Part shown: positions 6,963-13,779 of the stretch, one piece after another
How the letters are laid out: every line of letters starts with the position of its first letter
Numbering within the stretch: position 1 is the stretch's first letter
Assembly (NCBI GenBank): GCA_035340715.1
Contig: DAOQTX010000052.1
Coordinates: 1-17,713 of the forward strand
Reading direction: 5' to 3'
DNA length: 17,713 nucleotides
Source of the DNA: DAOQTX01 sp035340715
GTDB taxonomy: Bacteria > Bacteroidota > Bacteroidia > AKYH767-A > OLB10
The notes under the pieces: generated by a model
Database searches by the model: none
What the model saw: the letters and a program-made list of their open reading frames with translations, nothing else
Told to the model about the DNA's origin: nothing
Position numbers and translations under genes: made by a program

Positions 6963-9860
6963 AAAAAATCATTTTCGTTTTTACGATTGCTTATAGCATT
7001 TTTTATTTCGGTTAACATAGTGGAAGCGCAAGCTCCTTTGCAATGGATCAATTCCTTTGAAGGTCCAAGTTATTTTGAAGATAGAGCCTACCAAATGGCT
7101 TACGATTCAAATGGTAATTTGATCATAAGTGGTGCAATGGAAAATGGTTGTACCGGTATAGATTATGTCACTATAAAAATGGATCCATTAGGGAATGAAT
7201 TGTGGCGACAGTATTATTCACTACAAAACCAGAGGCAAGAGGATATTCCAAACGCACTGTATGTTGATGCACAAAACAATATATATGTTACCGGACAAAG
7301 CGATAGCAATTATATTGAACAAGCTGCTACGATAAAGTACAGTCCTGCCGGTCAGCAATTATGGGTTCAGCGATTCACCAATGGTCGCACCATTGCATAC
7401 GATGTAAAAGCAGATGCAATGGGAAACGTTTATGTATGTGCCACCCGAAATGTATCCAACAATCGAGACATTATTCTTATTAAGTATAACATTGCCGGAG
7501 TTCAACAATGGATACAGGCATATGATAATAGTACTACACAAGAAGCTATAAAAATGGTATTCGATCCATTTGGATATTTATATGTATTGGGGCAATGTGC
7601 ATTGACAGGTAATGGGTACGATATCACATTATTAAAATACAATAACAACGGAGTTCAACAATGGGTGCGTAATTATAATGGTCCTCAAAACACTCAAAGC
7701 GATTACGCAGTAGATATTAAGTGTGACAAAGATGCAAATATCTTGGTCTTAGGACATGTGCGTTACTTTTCAGCCGCCAATCATGATTATTGTGTTATAA
7801 AATACGACTCGTCAGGAAGCATTCTTTGGCAACAAGCATATCACCATCAAAATGACGATACACCAAAATCAATGGACTTAGATCAGGATAATAATATTTA
7901 TGTCACTGGATTTAGCGGAGGTAATGGGACTATGTATGATGCAACTACTGTGAAATTCTCCAATAGTGGTTCTGTTGTTTGGAGTTTTCGTCACGATAGC
8001 ATTGGGCTAAATGACTACGGGTGGTATCTTAAATGCGATACCATCAACAACAAAGTATATACCACTGCATCAATAACTTCTGAATTACAAAACGGCTACG
8101 ATCAGAGGGATGTCGTTCTTTACGAATTCGACACTTCAGGAACAAACCTTTCCCGTCTTCTTTATCAAAGTGAATTTGATGGATTTGATTTGTCTTATCA
8201 AATAGCTTTAAATCTTCAACAACAGCCTACATTATGCGGAGTTGGGGTTTATGATTTTCCATTTAATAACGACATGAATGTTTTACACTCCAACAATATG
8301 CAATGGTCATGGATAAAGCATTTTAATGGGCAAGGATTTGCGGATGATCAGGGCAAAGACATGGTAGTGGCTAAGAATGGAACCACATACTCTTGCGGAT
8401 TGAGCAATGGAACTGAAAATACCAGCGATTTTGTAGTGATAAAAAACAATCCTAACGGCTTACGCGATTGGTACTATCGATATGATGGTCCGTATCATGA
8501 TAATGATGTTGCACTTGCCATTACCATTGACGATCTCGGAAATGTGTATGCAACCGGTACTACCGACAGTATTAATGGTGGGAAGAAAGACATTTATACC
8601 GTAAAGTTGGATGCATCGGGCAACAAAGTTTGGGAAGATACTTACAAAGGCAGCGCAGGTGGCAATGATGTGCCTGCTTCTTTATGGTGTGATTCAAATG
8701 GAAACCTATATGTTGCCGCTACTATAATTGACACAATTAGCGTTAGCAACTTATCGGTTTTGTGTTACGATACCAATGGTAATATTAAATGGACTTTTCG
8801 ACACGATACTTTATATACGTTTTCGTCTGTATATGCTATGGAAATGGATAGCGATGGAAATTTGATTCTAGCAGGAACACAAGTCACACCCGGATTGTCG
8901 AGTACCGATGGACTTATAGTGAAAATAGATACACTCGGCAATTTAATTTGGGCTGCCACATACGATAGCGATTCAACACTTACGAATGATTCAGAATTTT
9001 ATAATTGTCTTACACTTTATGGTACTGAAATTTTTGCTGCAGGCATGGGTTTAAACAATTGTATTACATCAAAATTCAATTCCAATGGTACGTTGGCTTG
9101 GAGTAAAGTGTATAGTAATACCACTAATCGCGATTCGGCTGCTGCCATTATTAACGATGCATTGGGTAACGTTTATGTGGCAAATGCGGCTTATCAATTC
9201 AGTGGCTCCGATATTTCATTGGTTAAATACAGCAATCAGGGAAACGAGATATGGGCTAAAAAATATAGCCCACCTGTGGGGACAGACGATTTGCCATCCG
9301 ATTTGGCAATAGATGATTCAGCTAATGTATATCTAACCGGACACATAACACTAACCTATACTACTAACTTCAATTTCATAACATTAAAATATGATTCGGC
9401 AGGAAATTTAAAATGGAATGCCTCCTTTACCGATTCATTGGGTAATTCACCTGATTATGGAAAAAGAATTGGTTTGGATACGGCCGGAAATATTTATGTG
9501 ATGGGAAATGCAAACCAACCTTGTTTTGGAAATACATTTTTTAATGGTTACCGATTCAACATAACCACATTAAAGTATGGATATGGGTCGTCAGTATTTA
9601 TCGCTGAAAATGAGCATGAGTTAGCCAAACTTCACCTCTTTCCTAATCCTTCGACAGGTAGATTTACTATAAAAACTCCAAATGGAGAACCAATAGAATT
9701 GGTGAGCGTATTTGATTTACAAGGCAGAGAAGTGCCCTTTGAACAAATAAAAAACAATGATTGGAGCGATATTAAGTTGAAAAAACATCGTTCTGGAATT
9801 TATTTCATCAAAGTGGTATCGGGAAAATCGACATTTATGGTAAAAGGAATTGTAAATTAA
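6960..9860 (+). CDS. Secreted SBBP-like beta-propeller repeat protein with type A T9SS sorting domain
   Basis: This 966-residue exported protein has a signal peptide at residues 1-23 (MKKSF...IVEAQ). About 16 repeats of 50-60 residues follow, with the pattern D-x-x-GN-x-YV-x-G...D-x-x-x-x-KY-x-x-x-G-x-x-x-W-x-x-x-Y. They resemble the SBBP (seven-bladed beta-propeller) repeat. Repeats 7 and 8 (near residues 360-460) are the most degenerate and may mark the border between two propellers. The C-terminal 80 or so residues form a type A T9SS sorting domain, with LFPNPSTGRFTI, VFDLQGREV and SGIYFIKV. The protein is therefore expected to be released or attached at the cell surface through the T9SS. 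Catalytic residues are not apparent, and the ligand or partner is unknown. It is flanked by a divergent YdeI-like gene and has no obvious operon partner. Confidence 0.87.
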   Translation: MKKSFSFLRLLIAFFISVNIVEAQAPLQWINSFEGPSYFEDRAYQMAYDSNGNLIISGAMENGCTGIDYVTIKMDPLGNELWRQYYSLQNQRQEDIPNALYVDAQNNIYVTGQSDSNYIEQAATIKYSPAGQQLWVQRFTNGRTIAYDVKADAMGNVYVCATRNVSNNRDIILIKYNIAGVQQWIQAYDNSTTQEAIKMVFDPFGYLYVLGQCALTGNGYDITLLKYNNNGVQQWVRNYNGPQNTQSDYAVDIKCDKDANILVLGHVRYFSAANHDYCVIKYDSSGSILWQQAYHHQNDDTPKSMDLDQDNNIYVTGFSGGNGTMYDATTVKFSNSGSVVWSFRHDSIGLNDYGWYLKCDTINNKVYTTASITSELQNGYDQRDVVLYEFDTSGTNLSRLLYQSEFDGFDLSYQIALNLQQQPTLCGVGVYDFPFNNDMNVLHSNNMQWSWIKHFNGQGFADDQGKDMVVAKNGTTYSCGLSNGTENTSDFVVIKNNPNGLRDWYYRYDGPYHDNDVALAITIDDLGNVYATGTTDSINGGKKDIYTVKLDASGNKVWEDTYKGSAGGNDVPASLWCDSNGNLYVAATIIDTISVSNLSVLCYDTNGNIKWTFRHDTLYTFSSVYAMEMDSDGNLILAGTQVTPGLSSTDGLIVKIDTLGNLIWAATYDSDSTLTNDSEFYNCLTLYGTEIFAAGMGLNNCITSKFNSNGTLAWSKVYSNTTNRDSAAAIINDALGNVYVANAAYQFSGSDISLVKYSNQGNEIWAKKYSPPVGTDDLPSDLAIDDSANVYLTGHITLTYTTNFNFITLKYDSAGNLKWNASFTDSLGNSPDYGKRIGLDTAGNIYVMGNANQPCFGNTFFNGYRFNITTLKYGYGSSVFIAENEHELAKLHLFPNPSTGRFTIKTPNGEPIELVSVFDLQGREVPFEQIKNNDWSDIKLKKHRSGIYFIKVVSGKSTFMVKGIVN

Positions 9861-9877
9861 AAAATTCTTCCCGAACT

Positions 9878-9885
9878 TTAGTTTG
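9878..9885 (+). promoter_or_regulatory. Weak candidate -7 element upstream of the 9917 gene
   Basis: TTAGTTTG differs from the Bacteroidota -7 consensus TAnnTTTG at one position. It lies 31 bases before the ATG at 9917. No correctly spaced TTG/TTTG -33 element is seen, since the nearest TTG (9850-9852) is about 25 bases upstream. No terminator hairpin is visible after the propeller gene, so read-through into the 9917 gene is an alternative. Confidence 0.25.
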
Positions 9886-9916
9886 TTAAGAGAAATCTAC
9901 CTAAACTGAAGTGATC

Positions 9917-10324
9917 ATGGAATTTGATTTTCAATACGATGATAACTTAAAATGCCTAAAGGTTAAGGTTAAGGGTAAAACAGATATGAGTTTTGCATCT
10001 GTTTTTGCTGAACAAGTTGAACTACATCATCTCAAGCATGAAATCAAAAGTTATTGGATTGATTTTTTAGAAGGATCTCCAGGATACAGTGTTTTGGAGT
10101 TTACTAAGTTAAGTTTAGGGCTACAAGCAATTCTGAGCTTAGATTCAAATATTCCGATTTGTTTTGTTTATGACCCGAAACTTTATCCTACCAATAGAGC
10201 AATCATGTTACAAAAAATTTTCTCAGTTAAGCGCAGGGCACCTGTGCACCTCTTCACCGATATGAATAGAGCAAAAGAAAAAGTGCTTTACTACTTTAAT
10301 GAGGAAAAGCCAAATTTAATCTGA
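9917..10324 (+). CDS. Small cytoplasmic protein, possible STAS/SEC14-like (SpoIIAA-like) fold
   Basis: The protein has 135 residues, with no signal peptide or membrane segment. I do not recognise it by specific motif. An N-terminal beta-hairpin-like stretch is followed by a strand YWIDFLEGSPG (about 46-56), a helix around LEFTKLSLGLQAI, a strand IPICFVYDP (about 79-87), a helix around NRAIMLQKIF, a strand VHLFTD and a terminal helix. This order (WxxD strand, helix, xVxD strand, helix, xxFTD, AxxxxxY helix) resembles SpoIIAA-like STAS/SEC14 proteins that are common in Bacteroidota; this is a fold-level impression only. The ATG at 9917 is preferred to the GTG two codons upstream (9911). It sits between a T9SS cargo gene and the nuo operon, and a separate promoter before nuoG argues against a shared function. 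Confidence 0.6.
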   Translation: MEFDFQYDDNLKCLKVKVKGKTDMSFASVFAEQVELHHLKHEIKSYWIDFLEGSPGYSVLEFTKLSLGLQAILSLDSNIPICFVYDPKLYPTNRAIMLQKIFSVKRRAPVHLFTDMNRAKEKVLYYFNEEKPNLI

Positions 10325-10349
10325 AAACTTAAGTGCTTTCATTTTTTTT
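10322..10349 (+). terminator. Weak possible terminator between the 9917 gene and nuoG
   Basis: TGAAA (10322-10326, overlapping the stop codon) can pair with TTTCA (10337-10341). The 10-base loop contains the palindrome ACTTAAGT. Eight T (10342-10349) follow directly. The stem is short and AT-rich, so termination, if any, would be inefficient. Confidence 0.25.
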
Positions 10350-10366
10350 AATTTAAGCTAAAAACA

Positions 10367-10374
10367 TACCTTTG
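10367..10374 (+). promoter_or_regulatory. Bacteroidota -7 promoter element of the nuoG-N operon
   Basis: TACCTTTG matches TAnnTTTG exactly, the -7 element of the primary sigma factor in Bacteroidota. Transcription would begin near 10381, leaving a leader of about 18 bases before the nuoG ATG at 10399. The -33 region falls in a T-rich tract (10342-10349) without a clean TTG, so the match rests on the -7 box and its position. Confidence 0.6.
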
Positions 10375-10398
10375 GCGCGCAGTATTTATAAAATATTC

Positions 10399-11385
10399 AT
10401 GCCAAAAGTTACCATAGACGGTCAAAGTATTGAAGTTCCTGATGGAACCACTATTCTTGAGGCAGCTCGCATGCTTGGTGGGCCATCTGTTCCCCCAGCG
10501 ATGTGCTATTACAGTAAGCTGAAAACAAGCGGAGGATATTGTCGCACCTGTATTGTTAAGGTCAGTAAAGGTTCTGAAAAAGATCCTCGACCCATGCCTA
10601 AGCCGGTAGCTTCGTGCCGCACAACCGTTATGGATGGTATGGAAGTCGAGAATTTAAATTCGCCAGAACTGTTGGAAGCAAGAGCAGGGGTTGTAGAATT
10701 TTTACTTATCAATCATCCTTTAGATTGTCCGATTTGCGATCAGGCAGGCGAATGTCATTTGCAAGATCTTTCATATGAACATGGCAAAGCAAAAACACGC
10801 TATGAATTTGAACGCAGAACATTTGAACAAACCGATATAGGCGATAAAATAAAGTTACACATGAATCGCTGCATTTTATGTTATCGATGTGTGAAAGTGG
10901 CCGATCAGTTATGCCCAGGCCGGGTACATGGTGTGATTAATAGAGGAGATGTTGCCGAAATCAGTACCTATATACAAAATGCGGTAGATAATGAGATGTC
11001 GGGCAATATGATTGATGTTTGCCCGGTAGGTGCACTCACAGATAAAACCTTTCGTTTCAAAAGTCGTGTATGGTTTACAAAACCAATGGATGCTCATAGA
11101 GATTGCAGCACCTGTTGTGGAAAAGTAGTATTGTGGGCCAGCGATAAAGAAGTACTTCGTGTTACAGGCCGCAAAGATACCTATGGGGAAGTTGAAGAGT
11201 TTATTTGTAATACCTGTCGCTTTGATAAAAAAGAGTTAAGCGATTGGGTTATAGAAGGACCAAGAAAAATAGAACGACATTCTGTTATTGCTCAGAATCA
11301 TTATACCACCTTAAAGCAACTTCAAATGGATATTAGCAATCAAAAAATATTGCTTGAAAAATCCCATCAGGAGAAGAAAGATTAA
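10399..11385 (+). CDS. nuoG: NADH-quinone oxidoreductase subunit G, short form (Fe-S domains only)
   Basis: This 328-residue peripheral-arm subunit of complex I passes electrons through Fe-S clusters. Residues 1-80 are a 2Fe-2S ferredoxin domain with C36, C48, C51 and C73 (cluster N1b). HPLDCPICDQAGEC gives H106, C110, C113 and C119 (cluster N5). C158, C161, C164 and C208 (CPVGAL) would bind cluster N4. A remnant of the Molybdop_Fe4S4 domain follows, with C236, C239, C240, C270 and C273; the CxxCxxxC spacing of the E. coli N7 site is not kept (V243 is at the third position). The protein then stops, lacking the roughly 500-residue molybdopterin-oxidoreductase-like part of E. coli NuoG; short forms are, as I recall, usual in Bacteroidota. 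The ATG at 10399 is chosen because the domain begins there and the upstream TTG (10372) lies inside the promoter. The stop abuts the nuoH ATG. Confidence 0.9.
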   Translation: MPKVTIDGQSIEVPDGTTILEAARMLGGPSVPPAMCYYSKLKTSGGYCRTCIVKVSKGSEKDPRPMPKPVASCRTTVMDGMEVENLNSPELLEARAGVVEFLLINHPLDCPICDQAGECHLQDLSYEHGKAKTRYEFERRTFEQTDIGDKIKLHMNRCILCYRCVKVADQLCPGRVHGVINRGDVAEISTYIQNAVDNEMSGNMIDVCPVGALTDKTFRFKSRVWFTKPMDAHRDCSTCCGKVVLWASDKEVLRVTGRKDTYGEVEEFICNTCRFDKKELSDWVIEGPRKIERHSVIAQNHYTTLKQLQMDISNQKILLEKSHQEKKD

Positions 11386-12405
11386 ATGGAAACGGTACTT
11401 CTATATAAGTTGATTATGGTGGTGGCAGTATTTATGCTTTCACTGGTTATCGCTATGTACAGCACATATGCCGAAAGAAAAGTAGCCGCATTTCTTCAAG
11501 ATCGGATTGGGCCGAACAGAGCAGGGCCATTTGGAATTCTTCAACCTTTGGCCGATGGTGTGAAATTATTCATGAAAGAAGAAATCATTCCTAACCCGGC
11601 CGATCGAACGCTATTTATATTAGGACCTGCCTTAGCAATGCTCACAGCCTGTATGACTGGAGTTGTTATTCCTTGGGGAAAAGATTTGATCATCAATGGA
11701 GTCAGTTATCCTCTTCAAATTACTGACATTAATATTGGAGTACTTTACATTTTTGGAGTTGTATCTATCGGAGTTTACGGAATAATGATTGGAGGATGGT
11801 CGTCCAACAATAAATTTTCCTTAATGGGTGCGTTAAGGGCATCGTCTCAAATGATCAGCTACGAAATAGCGATGGGAATGAGTATTGTTGCTTTAATCAT
11901 GATGACAGGAACGTTAAGTGTTAGAGAAATTGTTGAGCAACAACAAGGCATCAATTGGAATGTCTTTTATCAACCCTTAGGTTGCTTGTTATTTATCATT
12001 TGTGCTTTTGCCGAATGCAATAGAACACCTTTTGATCTACCCGAATGTGAAACGGAATTAGTAGGGGGGTATCATACAGAGTATAGCAGTATGAAACTGG
12101 GTTTCTTTTTGTTTGCGGAGTACATTAACATGTTTATTTCATCTGCTGTAATAGCAGCATTCTATTTTGGCGGATATAATTTTCCTTTTATTGAATCTTT
12201 AGGTTTGCCGAATAATGCAATCAGTATTTTAGGAGCACTTATTTTCTTTGGCAAAATATTCTTTTTTATCTTTTTCTTTATGTGGATTCGTTGGACCATA
12301 CCCAGGTTCCGATATGATCAATTGATGCATTTAGGATGGAGAGTATTATTGCCATTGGCATTAGCAAATATATTTTTAACCGGATTGTTTACCTTATTAT
12401 TTTAA
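11386..12405 (+). CDS. nuoH: NADH-quinone oxidoreductase subunit H
   Basis: This 339-residue inner-membrane protein has about eight membrane helices and a length typical of the family. NuoH joins the membrane arm to the peripheral arm and lines the quinone-binding chamber. Diagnostic motifs are AERKVAAFLQDRIGPNRAGP (about residues 29-48), QPLADGVKLFMKE, NRTPFDLPECETELVGGYHTEYS (cytoplasmic loop with the conserved acidic cluster) and a C-terminal WIRWTIPRFRYDQLM. Bacteroidota mainly use menaquinone, so that is the expected acceptor (inference). The ATG follows the nuoG stop with no gap, so translation of the two is probably coupled. nuoI begins 7 bases after the stop. Confidence 0.97.
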   Translation: METVLLYKLIMVVAVFMLSLVIAMYSTYAERKVAAFLQDRIGPNRAGPFGILQPLADGVKLFMKEEIIPNPADRTLFILGPALAMLTACMTGVVIPWGKDLIINGVSYPLQITDINIGVLYIFGVVSIGVYGIMIGGWSSNNKFSLMGALRASSQMISYEIAMGMSIVALIMMTGTLSVREIVEQQQGINWNVFYQPLGCLLFIICAFAECNRTPFDLPECETELVGGYHTEYSSMKLGFFLFAEYINMFISSAVIAAFYFGGYNFPFIESLGLPNNAISILGALIFFGKIFFFIFFFMWIRWTIPRFRYDQLMHLGWRVLLPLALANIFLTGLFTLLF

Positions 12406-12412
12406 TCAGAGT

Positions 12413-12949
12413 ATGCAAGCCTTAAGCAATAGATCAAAAGTAGTGGTGAATAAAAAGATGACGTTTTTGGAGCGCATCTATTTGCCTGCCATTATTGGAG
12501 GTTTATGGATTACATTAAAGCATTTGTTCAGAAAAAAAACAACTATTAAATATCCAGAACAAGTGCGACCCATGAGTAAAGTGTATCGTGGAATGCATGT
12601 TCTAAAACGGGATGAGCAAGGAAGAGAGAATTGTACAGCTTGTGGACTTTGTGCTGTAGCTTGTCCTGCTGAAGCCATCACTATGACAGCTGCCGAAAGA
12701 AAAAAAGGGGAAGAGCATTTATATCGAGAAGAAAAATATGCATCGATATACGAAATCAATATGTTGCGGTGTATCTTTTGTGGATTGTGTGAAGAAGCTT
12801 GTCCAAAAGAAGCTATTTTCTTAACCGATCGAATTACACCTGCCAGTTATGAGCGAGATGATTTTATTTATGGAAAGGATAAGTTAGTTGAACCTATTAA
12901 CGAACGAGTGGATATTGATGATCGACTCCGGGCTCATCGAACGAAGTAA
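12413..12949 (+). CDS. nuoI: NADH-quinone oxidoreductase subunit I (two 4Fe-4S clusters)
   Basis: This 178-residue Fe-S subunit carries electrons from the NuoG clusters towards the quinone. There are two ferredoxin-like motifs: C74, C77, C80 and C84-P (CTACGLCAVACP), and C120, C123, C126 and C130-P (CIFCGLCEEACP). Each gives three ligands to one 4Fe-4S cluster and the fourth to the other (N6a and N6b). An amphipathic N-terminal helix (LERIYLPAIIGGLWITLKHL, residues 19-38) docks on the membrane arm, as in the family. The ATG at 12413 is kept; a second Met at residue 16 (12458), just before the docking helix, is a possible alternative start. Confidence 0.96.
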   Translation: MQALSNRSKVVVNKKMTFLERIYLPAIIGGLWITLKHLFRKKTTIKYPEQVRPMSKVYRGMHVLKRDEQGRENCTACGLCAVACPAEAITMTAAERKKGEEHLYREEKYASIYEINMLRCIFCGLCEEACPKEAIFLTDRITPASYERDDFIYGKDKLVEPINERVDIDDRLRAHRTK

Positions 12950-12961
12950 TTTGTACAAACC

Positions 12962-13462
12962 ATGGTTCAATACGCATTTTACATACTTGCCTTTCTTTCG
13001 GTTCTAAGCGCACTATTGGTAGTGTTTTCAAAGCAACCTGTTCGCAGTGTATTGTATTTGATTTTCTGCTTCTTTACCATTGCCGGTCACTACATATTAT
13101 TAAATGCTCAGTTTTTAGCAGCCGTTCATATCATTGTTTATGCCGGAGCAATACTAGTATTATTTCTATTTGTTATCATGTTGCTAAATCTCAATCGCGA
13201 TACGGAACCTCAGAAATCGAACTTGATTAGAGTAGCAGCTGTTATTGCCAGTGGATGTTTACTATTAGTATTGACTTCAGCGCTTAAAGGAGCTGAGAGC
13301 ATTCCATTGCAAATGAGTGAGGGATCTGTAGGTTTGGTAAAAAACTTAGGCAGAGTTCTATATACCGATTATATGTTGCCATTTGAGATGGCCTCTGTAT
13401 TACTATTAGCAGCAATGGTAGGCGTAGTGTTTTTAACTAAAAAAGAAGTTGATCAGAAATGA
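12962..13462 (+). CDS. nuoJ: NADH-quinone oxidoreductase subunit J
   Basis: This 166-residue membrane-arm subunit has five predicted helices. The family's conserved third-helix region is clear: LLNAQFLAAVHIIVYAGAIL followed by VLFLFVIMLLNL, which holds the conserved Tyr/Gly segment tied to the pi-bulge switch in complex I. The start 12 bases after nuoI fits the first helix (YAFYILAFLSVLSALLVVF). The last codons overlap the nuoK start by 4 bases (ATGA), a common arrangement for coupled translation. Confidence 0.95.
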   Translation: MVQYAFYILAFLSVLSALLVVFSKQPVRSVLYLIFCFFTIAGHYILLNAQFLAAVHIIVYAGAILVLFLFVIMLLNLNRDTEPQKSNLIRVAAVIASGCLLLVLTSALKGAESIPLQMSEGSVGLVKNLGRVLYTDYMLPFEMASVLLLAAMVGVVFLTKKEVDQK

Positions 13463-13779
13463 ACAGCATATTGGAAATAATACCTCTTGAACATTTTGTT
13501 GTTTTATCCAGTGTGTTATTTACCATTGGTGTATTGGGCGTTTTGTTTAGACGAAATGCAATTATTGTTTTTATGTGTATCGAGCTTATGCTGAATGCAG
13601 TGAATTTATTGCTGGTAGCATTCTCTACACAACACAATGCAGCCGATGGACAAGTGTTTGTTTTTTTCATCATGGCAGTGGCTGCAGCTGAGGTTGCAGT
13701 GGGATTGGCCATTTTAGTTAGCATATTCAAAAACACTAAGTCGGTGGATATTGACTTTTTAAATAAACTTAAATGGTAG
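13459..13779 (+). CDS. nuoK: NADH-quinone oxidoreductase subunit K
   Basis: This 106-residue protein has three membrane helices, the normal family size. The key membrane glutamates are E42 (CIELMLNAVN) and E78 (VAAAEVAVGLAI), equivalent to the two proton-path glutamates of E. coli NuoK (E36 and E72). The short extra N-terminal stretch (MNSILEIIPLEH) accounts for the offset of six. The ATG overlaps the nuoJ stop as ATGA. The end overlaps the first possible nuoL start by 7 bases. Confidence 0.96.
   Translation: MNSILEIIPLEHFVVLSSVLFTIGVLGVLFRRNAIIVFMCIELMLNAVNLLLVAFSTQHNAADGQVFVFFIMAVAAAEVAVGLAILVSIFKNTKSVDIDFLNKLKW

Noticed and set aside
9911..9916. GTG start two codons upstream of the small STAS-like gene
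   Set aside because: An ATG at 9917 gives a clean N-terminus, and nothing in the sequence favours the rarer GTG.
10325..10398. A riboswitch or structured leader before nuoG
   Set aside because: The region is short, AT-rich and largely accounted for by the T-tract and the promoter element; the predicted leader is only about 18 bases.
10399..11385. NuoG as a truncated pseudogene
   Set aside because: The stop abuts an intact nuoH start, all N1b/N5/N4 ligands are kept, and no remnant of the missing C-terminal domain lies downstream; short NuoG is, as I recall, normal in Bacteroidota.
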